Of a stretch of 64,000 nt of DNA, positions 56,453 through 64,000 are shown in pieces. Below the pieces are notes generated by a model. It saw only the letters and a list, made by a program, of their open reading frames with translations. It was not told where the DNA came from and made no database searches. This DNA is from Pseudomonas sp. H3(2019) (lineage in GTDB: Bacteria; Pseudomonadota; Gammaproteobacteria; Pseudomonadales; Pseudomonadaceae): assembly GCF_007713465.1 (NCBI RefSeq), contig NZ_VMSG01000013.1, positions 1 to 64,000 of the forward strand, in the 5' to 3' direction. Position 1 is the stretch's first letter, and the number at the start of each line of letters is the position of its first letter. The translations under genes were made by a program, and so were the position numbers.

Positions 56453-57304
56453 ATGTATAAAGACTATCCTGCGGCTTATCAGGTCAGTAAGGGCTCGGCG
56501 TTGCAGGTCGATAAAGCCTTCTACGAGCGGATCCGCGATACACCGGCCGGGCGCACGCTGATTGAGCAATTCGAAGTGCCGATTCGCACCGGACGCGCCT
56601 GGCATGTACCGGCGGGGCATGTGTTCCGCGTGACTACACCAGTGGGTCCGCAAGTGGGGGACTTCAACGTCTGGAATGCCAACGACCCGCGCGAACGGCT
56701 GTGGGCTGCACGGACCCGGCAATTGCAGGGCGCTCACGTCAGCACCCATGACCGGCTCTGGTCGAACCTGCCCTTTCTGCGACCGCTGGTGACCATCACC
56801 GACGACAGTCTGGCCAACTATGGCATCGACGAACACGGCGGACGTTTGCACGATCTGCTGGGCACGCGTTGCGATCCCTATGTGAACAAAATGCTCACTG
56901 GCGAGGATTTCCATCACCACTGCCATTCGAACCTGACCCGCGCCGTGTTACCTCACGGTCTGACCGAGTTCGACGTGCATGACGTGCTGAACATCTTTCA
57001 GTGCACGGGGCTCAACCACGACGATATGTACTTCATGAAGGCCTGCCCGGCGCAGAAGGGCGATTACCTGGAGTTCTTCGCCGAGATCGATCTGCTGTGT
57101 GCATTGTCGACCTGCCCGGGGGGCGATTTGTCGCTGCCGATGTGGGGGCCGAATGCGCAGGACCCGTTAAGTGTCTGCCGGCCGTTGGGCGTGGAAATCT
57201 ATCGTTTGGAGCCGACGTTGCTCGAAGGCTGGAGCCAGCCTGAGCGGGCGGCCTATAAAGGCCTGCATGGTTTGCACATCGCCAAGGCGGCTTGGGAGGC
57301 GTAG
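56453..57304 (+). CDS. DUF1989 (urea carboxylase-associated) family protein
   Basis: A 283-residue protein of the DUF1989 family, seen from HVPAGHVFRVTTPVGPQVGDFNVWNANDPRERLW, HCHSNLTRAVLPHGL and FMKACPAQKGDYLEFFAEIDLLCALSTCPGGDLS, where cysteines and histidines suggest a metal site. Relatives lie next to urea carboxylase or in guanidine and amine degradation loci. Here neither urea carboxylase nor allophanate hydrolase is adjacent; the partners are a GntR regulator and an amine-type permease. A role in ethanolamine or related amine use is inferred only from this context. Cytoplasmic, no signal peptide. Confidence 0.85.
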   Translation: MYKDYPAAYQVSKGSALQVDKAFYERIRDTPAGRTLIEQFEVPIRTGRAWHVPAGHVFRVTTPVGPQVGDFNVWNANDPRERLWAARTRQLQGAHVSTHDRLWSNLPFLRPLVTITDDSLANYGIDEHGGRLHDLLGTRCDPYVNKMLTGEDFHHHCHSNLTRAVLPHGLTEFDVHDVLNIFQCTGLNHDDMYFMKACPAQKGDYLEFFAEIDLLCALSTCPGGDLSLPMWGPNAQDPLSVCRPLGVEIYRLEPTLLEGWSQPERAAYKGLHGLHIAKAAWEA

Positions 57305-57315
57305 AAGAAAGTGTG

Positions 57316-57336
57316 ACGAGGGGGCTTGCCCCCCTC
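57316..57336. repeat. REP-like hairpin
   Basis: GAGGGGGC pairs with GCCCCCCTC around TT, with one bulge, shortly after the DUF1989 gene. It resembles a third REP family (GGGGGCTTGCCCCC core). Confidence 0.6.
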
Positions 57337-57362
57337 ACCACAGGTACTTGCGTAGAGGCTAA

Positions 57363-57392
57363 AACAAACCCTGCCAATAATGGCGGGGTTTA
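57363..57392 (-). terminator. Terminator of the DUF2897 gene
   Basis: AACCCTGCC and GGCGGGGTT pair around AATAAT with one G-T pair. Read on the minus strand the stem is followed by TTTGTTTT, so it mainly stops the gene at 57394-57561. Confidence 0.7.
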
Positions 57393-57393
57393 A

Positions 57394-57561
57394 TCAACGA
57401 TCCTGAGCGTCCTTGGCGTCCATTTCCGCGTTGCGCTCAGCGACGCGTTTACGTTGCTCATCGGTCAATTCCACTTTGTTCGCGGTGTCGCGCAGCATCA
57501 TCAAGCCACCGACGATCGATCCGATAGCAACTACCAGAATCAACCAGGCATACCAAGGCAT
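57394..57561 (-). CDS. DUF2897 family small membrane protein
   Basis: A 55-residue protein with one N-terminal helix (MPWYAWLILVVAIGSIVGGLMML) and a charged, soluble tail (RDTANKVELTDEQRKRVAERNAEMDAKDAQDR). This matches the DUF2897 family of pseudomonads. The ATG at 57561 is preceded by AAGGAGAACC on the minus strand; the longer frame to 57624 is not supported. It is an inner-membrane protein without known function. Confidence 0.85.
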   Translation of the reverse strand: MPWYAWLILVVAIGSIVGGLMMLRDTANKVELTDEQRKRVAERNAEMDAKDAQDR

Positions 57562-57684
57562 AGGGTTCTCCTTAAGAGCAGGTTTTGACGCGAACGGTTT
57601 CGCGTCAACGCCGTGCCTATCCACTTTGAGTCACAGCGTTTCTCAGTGGTTCCATTCTAGGCCTGTTCTGCCTGGGTCACCTCA

Positions 57685-59049
57685 TCAAAGTCCGGTCAGC
57701 ATCGCATCGGCCGGGGCGTCGGCACGCAGCTGGGCAGTCAGCAGGAAGTAGACAAAACCGACCGCCATGAAGCCGAGGAAGATCGCCCCGATCAGCGCGT
57801 TGAACCAGGCCATCGCCACCAGGCAGACCACCGCCAATGCCAGGGCAGTCGCCGGTACCAGTGGGTAGCCGGGCGCACGGAAAGTCCGTTCCAGGTTCGG
57901 TTCGGTTTTACGCAGTTTGAACAGGCTGAGCATGCTCATGATGTACATCACGATAGCGCCGAATACCGCCATGGTGATCATCGCGGCGGTCAGGGTCATG
58001 CCACCCAGGTTGATCAAGCCGTCGCTGTAGATGGCCGCGATACCGATCAGGCCGCCAGCGATGATTGCCCGGTGCGGTGTCTGGAAGCGTGACAGCTTGG
58101 CCAGGTAGGCCGGCAGGTAGCCGGCACGGGCGAGGGCGAAGAACTGTCGCGAATAGCCAAGGATGATCCCGTGGAAACTCGCCACCAGCCCGAACAGGCC
58201 AATCCACACCAGCATGTGCAGCCAGCCGGAGCTTTCGCCGACCACGGCTTTCATCGCTTGCGGCAACGGGTCGTTGATGTTCGCCAGGCTCCGCCAGTCA
58301 CCCACGCCACCGGCAAAGAACATCACACCCATGGCCAGCAACACCAAGGTCAGAATGCCGCTGATGTAGGCCTTGGGAATCGTCCGTTTCGGGTCCTTGG
58401 CTTCTTCGGCGGCCATGGCCGCGCCTTCGATGGCGAGGAAGAACCAGATCGCGAAGGGGATTGCCGCGAACATCCCGGCGATGGCCGGTGCGCCGAACGC
58501 ATCGGAGCCGGCCCAACCATTAAGGGCGAAATGGCTGAAGCTGAACGCCGGGGCGACCACGCCCATGAATACCAGCAACTCGATGACTGCCAGTACACAC
58601 ACCACCAGTTCGAAGGTTGCCGCCAGTTTTACGCCAAGGATGTTCAGGCCCATGAATACGATGTACGCGCCGACCGCCGCATGTTTCGGGTCAAGGGCGG
58701 GGAACTGCACATTCAAGTAGGCGCCAATGGCCAGGGCAATGGCCGGCGGTGCAAAGACGAACTCGATCAGCGTCGCCAGGCCGGCGATCAGTCCACCTTT
58801 TTCACCGAAGGCGCGGCGACTGTAGGCGAAAGGGCCACCTGCGTGCGGGATCGCTGTCGTCAGTTCGGTGAAGCTGAAAATGAAGCAGGTGTACATGGTC
58901 GCGACCATGAACGAGGTCACCAGAAAGCCGAGAGTCCCGGCTACGCCCCAGCCGTAACTCCAGCCAAAGTACTCGCCGGAAATGACCAGCCCGACAGCGA
59001 TCCCCCATAAATGCAGCGTGCCCAACGTCGGTTTGAGTTGTGTGTTCAT
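57685..59049 (-). CDS. eat: Ethanolamine-type APC permease
   Basis: A 454-residue APC-superfamily transporter with twelve helices. The N-terminal TLHLWGIAVGLVISGEYFGWSYGWGVAGTLGFLV is characteristic of the ethanolamine permease group, followed by HAGGPFAYSRRAFGEKGG and FFLAIEGAAMAAEEAKDPKRTIPKAY. The start at 59049 (MNTQLKPTLG) follows GGGAGAAACG; the frame extends to 59109. No eutBC (ethanolamine ammonia-lyase) is in the window, so the substrate rests on family similarity. It is divergent from kdpF. Confidence 0.85.
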   Translation of the reverse strand: MNTQLKPTLGTLHLWGIAVGLVISGEYFGWSYGWGVAGTLGFLVTSFMVATMYTCFIFSFTELTTAIPHAGGPFAYSRRAFGEKGGLIAGLATLIEFVFAPPAIALAIGAYLNVQFPALDPKHAAVGAYIVFMGLNILGVKLAATFELVVCVLAVIELLVFMGVVAPAFSFSHFALNGWAGSDAFGAPAIAGMFAAIPFAIWFFLAIEGAAMAAEEAKDPKRTIPKAYISGILTLVLLAMGVMFFAGGVGDWRSLANINDPLPQAMKAVVGESSGWLHMLVWIGLFGLVASFHGIILGYSRQFFALARAGYLPAYLAKLSRFQTPHRAIIAGGLIGIAAIYSDGLINLGGMTLTAAMITMAVFGAIVMYIMSMLSLFKLRKTEPNLERTFRAPGYPLVPATALALAVVCLVAMAWFNALIGAIFLGFMAVGFVYFLLTAQLRADAPADAMLTGL

Positions 59050-59215
59050 GCGTTTCTCCCGCTGCGATTTGGAAAAGCCCGGAGAGGGCGTGTGCAGTGG
59101 GCGTGCCATGTCGGCTTTGGACGTCGTAAAGCACAGAAAGCTGTCGTATCGGGGATGTTCGCGGCTGAGTATGTGCTTTTTGTGCGCCAGTTGGGGGCGT
59201 GGGTGCCTGTTCTGC

Positions 59216-59243
59216 CGTCATTGCGAGCTTGCTCGCGATGACG
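59216..59243. repeat. REP-type hairpin in the eat-kdpF gap
   Basis: CGTCATTGCGAG and CTCGCGATGACG pair around CTTG with one wobble. It lies in the 341-base divergent promoter region 59050-59390, which otherwise holds no gene. Confidence 0.75.
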
Positions 59244-59282
59244 CCCGCCCAGACACCGCTGTAACAAAGCCATAAAGCCACT

Positions 59283-59305
59283 CTTTACGCTTTCTTTATG
59301 CCTCG
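59283..59305 (+). promoter_or_regulatory. Possible KdpE binding site
   Basis: TTTACGCTTTCTTTATGCC followed by TCGC aligns without gaps to the E. coli KdpE box as I remember it (TTTATACTTTTTTTACACC then CCGC), agreeing at about 17 of 23 positions. It lies about 86 bases before the kdpF ATG. KdpE activates kdp under potassium limitation. The remembered reference should be checked. Confidence 0.4.
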
Positions 59306-59390
59306 CCCAACCCCTCGCTCTCGTTCCTTTACAGCCTTCCTGCGGACAATTGCGCCACACGCGGCAATCGCCGTACGACGGAGAAATTCC

Positions 59391-59480
59391 ATGAGTGTTC
59401 TGGACGGGGTGTCCCTGCTGTTGGCGGTGGGACTGTTCATTTATCTACTGGTTGCGCTGTTACGCGCGGATCAGAACTAG
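59391..59480 (+). CDS. kdpF: K+-transporting ATPase subunit F
   Basis: A 29-residue single-helix peptide, MSVLDGVSLLLAVGLFIYLL then VALLRADQN, the stabilising subunit of the KdpFABC potassium pump. The ATG at 59391 follows GGAGAAATTCC; the longer frame to 59298 is non-coding in character. It ends eight bases before kdpA. Confidence 0.93.
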   Translation: MSVLDGVSLLLAVGLFIYLLVALLRADQN

Positions 59481-59488
59481 GAGCAGCT

Positions 59489-61183
59489 ATGCACAGTTAT
59501 GACTATTGGCTGATCCTCGCCTTCTTCGCCGTAGTGCTGATTCCGGCACCATTCCTGGGAAGGTTCTACTACAAGGTGATGGAAGGCCAGCGCACCTGGC
59601 TGACGCCGATCCTCGGGCCCGTGGAACGCGGCTGTTATCGCGTGGCCGGGGTCGACCCGCAGAGCGAACAGAGTTGGCAGAAATACACCCTGGCGTTGCT
59701 CGCGTTCAACCTCGCGGGCTTTTTGCTGTTGTTCGCGATCCTGTTGTTTCAGGACTACTTGCCACTCAACCCGCAGAACCTGCCGGGGCAGGAGTGGACA
59801 CAGGCGTTCAACACCGCCGTCAGCTTCATGACCAACACCAACTGGCAGTCCTACAGCGGTGAAGCGTCCCTGAGCTACCTGAGCCAGATGATCGGCCTCA
59901 CCGTGCAGAACTTCGTCAGCGCCGCCACCGGCCTGGCTGTTCTGGTTGCCTTGTGTCGCGGCATCGGTCGCAAGTCGGCGCAAACCCTCGGTAACTTCTG
60001 GGTCGACATGACCCGTGCCACCCTCTACGGCCTGTTGCCGATATGCCTGCTGCTGGCGCTGTATCTGGTTTGGCAGGGCGTACCACAAACCTTCGCTCAT
60101 TACGTGAATGCGCTGACGATGCAGGGCGTGGATCAAGTGATCCCACTGGGTCCGGCAGCCAGCCAGATTGCGATCAAGCAATTGGGTACCAACGGCGGTG
60201 GCTTCTTCGGCGTCAACTCGGCGCACCCGTTCGAGAACCCGACGGCCTGGAGCAACCTGTTCGAAGTGACCTCGATCATCCTGATCCCGGTGGCGCTGGT
60301 GTTCACCTTCGGTCATTACGTCAAGGACCTGCGTCAGAGCCGGGCGATCATCGCCTGCATGCTCGCGCTGTTCCTGATCGGTGGCGCGGTGTCGCTGTGG
60401 GCTGAATACCAGCCGAACCCGAGCCTGAATAACGTTGCAGTCGAACAGACTGCACCGCTGGAAGGCAAGGAAGCACGTTTCGGCACCACCGCCACCGTAC
60501 TCTGGTCGGTGACCACCACGGCGGCCTCCAACGGTTCGGTCAACGGCATGCACGACAGCCTCAACCCGCTGAGCGGCATGGTCGCGCTGATCAACATGAT
60601 GGTCGGCGAAGTGATCTTCGGTGGCGTCGGCGCCGGCCTCTACGGCATGTTGCTCAACGTGCTGATCGCGGTGTTCCTCGCCGGTCTGATGATCGGACGT
60701 ACACCGGAATACCTCGGCAAGAAACTGCAAGCCAAGGAAGTCCAGTTGCTGGTCGTCACCTTGCTGGTGATGCCGGTCGGCGTACTGGTGCTGGGTGCCA
60801 TTGCGGCGAGCCTGCCTGGCCCTGCGGCAACCATCAGCAACCCCGGTCCCCACGGTTTCAGTCAACTGCTGTACGCCTACACCTCTGCCAGCGCCAACAA
60901 CGGTTCGGCATTCGGGGGGCTGAACGCCAACACGCCCTTCCATAACCTGATGTTGGGGCTGGGCATGTTGATCGGACGCTTCGGTTACATCCTCCCGGTA
61001 CTGGCCCTGGCCGGCAGCCTGGCGATGAAGAAAACCGCACCGATTGGCCAGAACAGCTTCCCGACTCATGGCCCGCTGTTCGTGACGTTGCTGACGGTGA
61101 CCATTTTGCTGGTGGGTGGCCTGACCTTCCTGCCGACCCTGGCGTTGGGGCCTATCGCTGAACATTTGAGCATGGGCTTCTGA
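59489..61183 (+). CDS. kdpA: K+-transporting ATPase subunit A
   Basis: A 564-residue potassium-channel-like subunit of KdpFABC with about ten helices and four pore repeats. Selectivity segments are seen, including [12 protein letters not shown] (near 115), [19 protein letters not shown] (near 232) and the fourth-repeat [21 protein letters not shown] near 470. Length is that of the family. It selects and takes up K+ at high affinity. It lies 23 bases before kdpB, in the usual kdpFABC order. Confidence 0.96.
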   Translation: MHSYDYWLILAFFAVVLIPAPFLGRFYYKVMEGQRTWLTPILGPVERGCYRVAGVDPQSEQSWQKYTLALLAFNLAGFLLLFAILLFQDYLPLNPQNLPGQEWTQAFNTAVSFMTNTNWQSYSGEASLSYLSQMIGLTVQNFVSAATGLAVLVALCRGIGRKSAQTLGNFWVDMTRATLYGLLPICLLLALYLVWQGVPQTFAHYVNALTMQGVDQVIPLGPAASQIAIKQLGTNGGGFFGVNSAHPFENPTAWSNLFEVTSIILIPVALVFTFGHYVKDLRQSRAIIACMLALFLIGGAVSLWAEYQPNPSLNNVAVEQTAPLEGKEARFGTTATVLWSVTTTAASNGSVNGMHDSLNPLSGMVALINMMVGEVIFGGVGAGLYGMLLNVLIAVFLAGLMIGRTPEYLGKKLQAKEVQLLVVTLLVMPVGVLVLGAIAASLPGPAATISNPGPHGFSQLLYAYTSASANNGSAFGGLNANTPFHNLMLGLGMLIGRFGYILPVLALAGSLAMKKTAPIGQNSFPTHGPLFVTLLTVTILLVGGLTFLPTLALGPIAEHLSMGF

Positions 61184-61206
61184 GCCCATTCTCTTCTGAG
61201 GAGCTA

Positions 61207-63288
61207 ATGATGAATATGCCCGTTCGTGTATCGAAAAAAACCGCACCACAGGCTGTGCCGGCTCAACCCGTCGAGCAACCGAAAACCGCGATCTCGGCCC
61301 TGTGGCGGCCGGCGCTGGTGCAAGCCTTCGTCAAGCTCGACCCACGGCAGTTGAAGCGCTCGCCGGTGATGCTGGTGGTCGAACTGACCGCGATCCTCAC
61401 CACCGTATTGTGCGTGATTCCAGATCCGGCAGTGCCGACTTTTGTGGCGGCGCAAATTGCCTTGTGGCTGTGGTTCACCGTGTTGTTCGCGAACTTCGCC
61501 GAAGCCCTGGCCGAAGGTCGCGGCAAGGCCCGCGCCGACAGCCTCAAGGCCGGCAGCGAAGGTCTGAGCGCTCGGCGTAAAAAAGCCGATGGCAGCTTTC
61601 AGGTAGTGCCAGCGGTCAGCCTGCGCAAAGGCGATGTGGTTCGCGTTGAAGCCGGCGAGATGATTCCCGGTGACGGCGAGGTGATCGAAGGTATTGCCGC
61701 CGTCAACGAAGCGGCGATTACCGGTGAGTCCGCGCCAGTGATTCGCGAATCCGGTGGTGATCGTTCGGCGGTCACCGGCAACACTCGACTGGTGTCCGAC
61801 TGGTTGCTGGTGCGCATCACCGCCAACCCCGGTGAGTCGACGCTGGATCGCATGATCGCGCTGGTTGAAGGCGCCAAGCGCCAGAAAACCCCGAACGAAG
61901 TGGCGCTGGATATCCTGCTGATCGGCCTGACCATGATCTTCCTGGTGGTGGTCGTGACCTTGCAGCCGTTCGCCCACTTCGCCAACGGCAACCTGCCGCT
62001 GGTGTTCCTGGTGGCGCTGCTGGTAACGCTGATCCCCACCACGATTGGCGGTTTGTTGTCGGCCATCGGTATCGCTGGCATGGACCGTCTGGTGCGGTTG
62101 AACGTGATCGCCAAATCCGGCCGTGCGGTAGAGGCGGCGGGTGACGTGCATGTGTTGCTGCTGGACAAGACCGGCACCATCACCTTCGGTAATCGTCGCT
62201 GCACCGCGATCTATGCAGCGCCGGGTGTCAGTGCCAAGGAGCTGGCGGAAGGTGCGCTGTTCGCTTCGCTGGCCGACGACACGGCCGAAGGCAAGTCGAT
62301 CGTCGAGTACCTGCGTGGACTTTATCCACAGGCCGAACCGTCCGCCGAGGTGCTGACCGTTGTGCCGTTCACTGCCGAAACCCGCTTGTCCGGCGTTGAC
62401 TATCAGGGCCGTGTCTACCGCAAGGGCGCGGTGGATTCGGTGCTGGCCTTCATCGGCCTGACTCGTGCCGAGATACTGCCGCCGATGTCCCGGGAAATCG
62501 ACAAGATTGCCCAAAGCGGCGGTACGCCATTGCTGGTGTGTGCCGAGGGTAAGTTGCTCGGTGCGATCCACCTCAAGGACGTGGTCAAGCCCGGCATTCG
62601 CGAGCGTTTTGCCGAGCTGCGCAAGCTGGGGATTCGCACGGTGATGGTGACCGGCGACAATCCGCTGACCGCGGCGGCGATTGCCGCTGAAGCCGGTGTC
62701 GATGACGTGTTGGCCGAAGCGACGCCGGAGAAGAAACTCGCCCGGATTCGTCACGAGCAGAACGACGGTCGTCTGGTCGCCATGTGCGGTGATGGCGCCA
62801 ACGACGCGCCAGCACTGGCCCAGGCTGACGTCGGCATGGCAATGAACGACGGGACGCAGGCCGCACGCGAAGCGGCGAACATGGTCGACCTCGACAGCGA
62901 CCCGACCAAGCTGCTGGACGTGGTGCAGATCGGTAAAGAGTTGCTGGTGACTCGCGGCGCGCTGACGACGTTTTCCATCGCCAACGACGTGGCCAAGTAC
63001 TTCGCCATCCTGCCGGCGCTGTTTGCCTCGATCTACCCGCAACTGGGCGTGCTGAACATCATGCACCTGGCCAGTCCGCAGAGCGCGATTCTCTCGGCCA
63101 TCGTCTTCAACGCCTTGATCATTGTCGGGCTGATTCCGCTGGCCCTGCGCGGGGTACGTGTCCAGGCCGCGAGCGCTGCACACCTGCTGCGGCGTAACCT
63201 GTTGATCTACGGCGTGGGCGGCATCGTGGTGCCGTTCGTGGGCATCAAGCTGATCGACATGCTGCTGACTGCGCTGCATCTGGTGTAA
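61207..63288 (+). CDS. kdpB: K+-transporting P-type ATPase subunit B
   Basis: A 693-residue P-type ATPase that powers KdpFABC. The phosphorylation motif is DKTGTITFG with the Asp near residue 320. The actuator loop is [10 protein letters not shown], the ATP-binding and hinge motif is [21 protein letters not shown], followed by [20 protein letters not shown]. Seven helices are expected. ATG occurs twice in frame (61207 and 61210) and either may be used. It ends 53 bases before kdpC. Confidence 0.97.
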   Translation: MMNMPVRVSKKTAPQAVPAQPVEQPKTAISALWRPALVQAFVKLDPRQLKRSPVMLVVELTAILTTVLCVIPDPAVPTFVAAQIALWLWFTVLFANFAEALAEGRGKARADSLKAGSEGLSARRKKADGSFQVVPAVSLRKGDVVRVEAGEMIPGDGEVIEGIAAVNEAAITGESAPVIRESGGDRSAVTGNTRLVSDWLLVRITANPGESTLDRMIALVEGAKRQKTPNEVALDILLIGLTMIFLVVVVTLQPFAHFANGNLPLVFLVALLVTLIPTTIGGLLSAIGIAGMDRLVRLNVIAKSGRAVEAAGDVHVLLLDKTGTITFGNRRCTAIYAAPGVSAKELAEGALFASLADDTAEGKSIVEYLRGLYPQAEPSAEVLTVVPFTAETRLSGVDYQGRVYRKGAVDSVLAFIGLTRAEILPPMSREIDKIAQSGGTPLLVCAEGKLLGAIHLKDVVKPGIRERFAELRKLGIRTVMVTGDNPLTAAAIAAEAGVDDVLAEATPEKKLARIRHEQNDGRLVAMCGDGANDAPALAQADVGMAMNDGTQAAREAANMVDLDSDPTKLLDVVQIGKELLVTRGALTTFSIANDVAKYFAILPALFASIYPQLGVLNIMHLASPQSAILSAIVFNALIIVGLIPLALRGVRVQAASAAHLLRRNLLIYGVGGIVVPFVGIKLIDMLLTALHLV

Positions 63289-63341
63289 CCGCTGCACGCC
63301 GCGCCCCGGGCGCGGCGTTCATCTGAATTGAGGGTTTTGAA

Positions 63342-63887
63342 ATGTCCACTATGATCCGTCCGGCCTTGAGCCTGCTTGTTCTGATGACCCTGATCACCGG
63401 CGTCGCTTATCCACTGGTGGTAACTGGTGTCGCTCAGGTTGCGTTCCCTGATCAGGCCAACGGCAGCCTGGTGCGTGACGCCGATGGCAAGGTGCGCGGT
63501 TCGTCCCTGATTGCCCAGGATTTTGTCGGTGATGCGTGGTTCCATCCACGGCCATCGGCGGGCGCATTTGCGACCGTATCGAGCAGTGCGAGCAACCTGG
63601 CACCGAGTAATCCGGCGCTGGCAACCCGGGTGATCGACGATGCCAACAAGCTGCTGGTGCCAGGCCAGGGGCCGGTGCCGTTGGCGTTGCTGACCACCTC
63701 TGGCAGTGGCCTCGATCCACACTTGCCTCCGGCGGCAATTGCCTATCAACTGTCGCGGGTTGCGGCGGCGCGCAACCTGCCGATATCGACGGTCGAGCAG
63801 TTGATGAATGCACACATCGAGCAGCCGCTGGTAGGACCGCCGGTGGTGAATGTGCTGGAATTGAACATCGCGCTGGAAAAACTGTAG
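63342..63887 (+). CDS. kdpC: K+-transporting ATPase subunit C
   Basis: A 181-residue subunit with one N-terminal helix ([24 protein letters not shown]) and a periplasmic domain containing [51 protein letters not shown] and [13 protein letters not shown], all typical of KdpC. It is thought to raise the pump's affinity for ligand. The sensor kinase and regulator genes (kdpDE) are not reached before the window ends. Confidence 0.96.
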   Translation: MSTMIRPALSLLVLMTLITGVAYPLVVTGVAQVAFPDQANGSLVRDADGKVRGSSLIAQDFVGDAWFHPRPSAGAFATVSSSASNLAPSNPALATRVIDDANKLLVPGQGPVPLALLTTSGSGLDPHLPPAAIAYQLSRVAAARNLPISTVEQLMNAHIEQPLVGPPVVNVLELNIALEKL

Positions 63888-63900
63888 AAACACAAGATCA

Positions 63901-64000
63901 TTCCCACGCTCTGCGTGGGAATGTATCACTGGACGCTCTGCGTCCGCTTTGGCTGGGACGCGGAGCGTCCCGGGCTGCATTCCCACGCAGAGCGTGGGAA
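63901..64000. repeat. REP doublet (BIME-like element)
   Basis: The 23-base segments 63901-63923 (TTCCCACGCTCTGCGTGGGA then ATG) and 63978-64000 are exact inverted copies, and each is itself a hairpin. Between them are two smaller hairpins (GGACGC..GCGTCC at 63931-63945, GGGACGC..GCGTCCC at 63955-63971). It starts 13 bases after the kdpC stop and may extend past the window. Confidence 0.9.

Noticed and set aside
59477-63297. Long minus-strand frames opposite kdpA and kdpB
   Set aside because: They are rich in Gln, His and Arg, as expected from reverse reading of GC-rich genes, and cover well-supported Kdp genes.
1-64000. tRNA or rRNA genes, CRISPR arrays, prophage or complete insertion sequences
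   Set aside because: No cloverleaf-like sequence, regularly spaced repeats, transposase or integrase was found when reading both strands by eye; a tRNA search program could still be run to confirm.

Overview
The window reads as a chromosomal segment of a Pseudomonas, most likely of the P. fluorescens lineage. Gene order supports this: ubiG-mupP-yciK, then mtaD, mtnA, gyrA, serC, pheA, hisC, a tyrA-aroA fusion, cmk, rpsA and ihfB, followed by an O-antigen locus that ends in wbpV-wbpL-wbpM and a comEA-like gene. Several REP-type hairpins of the kind common in this lineage lie between genes. No rRNA or tRNA gene, CRISPR array, prophage or complete insertion sequence was seen.

Bases 1-23000 hold ordinary core and accessory genes. 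On the plus strand are an SDR, a YnfA membrane protein, a divergent CsrA, a polyphosphate:AMP phosphotransferase, an EamA exporter, a DUF2059 protein, a BolA protein, TrhO, a FrnE-like thioredoxin-fold protein overlapping an ABC exporter, a PAS-GGDEF-EAL protein and a TenA-like protein. On the minus strand are YheU, MnmC, FumC, a diguanylate cyclase, YciK, MupP, UbiG and a methylthioadenosine deaminase; mtnA follows on the plus strand. A 271-bp MITE-like element with 26-bp inverted ends abuts bolA and supplies its stop codon.

Bases 23245-35231 form the gyrA to lapA-like stretch. Within it, serC-pheA-hisC-tyrA/aroA-cmk-rpsA is a tightly packed supraoperon for aromatic amino acids and histidine, nucleotides and translation. 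Small spacings and 1-4 base overlaps suggest translational coupling.

Bases 35415-54237 are a surface-polysaccharide locus. It carries rmlD-rmlA (without rmlB or rmlC), manC, a phosphomannomutase, gmd, a GDP-perosamine synthase, wzm and a short wzt, two large AT-rich glycosyltransferases, a PglD/PerB-like acetyltransferase and a WbpZ-like glycosyltransferase. The standard Pseudomonas wbpV-wbpL-wbpM end module closes it. Together these genes predict GDP-D-mannose to GDP-D-perosamine to GDP-N-acetyl-perosamine, polymerised in the cytoplasm on a WbpL-primed lipid and exported by an ABC transporter. No wzx, wzy or rmd is present. From 42.77 to about 50.0 kb the DNA is visibly AT-rich, which points to horizontal acquisition of the export and glycosyltransferase cassette.

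Bases 54352-64000 carry a ComEA-like protein, an SDR, a GntR/FCD regulator with a palindromic operator candidate, a DUF1989 protein, a DUF2897 protein, an ethanolamine-type permease and kdpFABC. A sequence resembling the E. coli KdpE box lies upstream of kdpF. The window ends on a perfect REP doublet just after kdpC.
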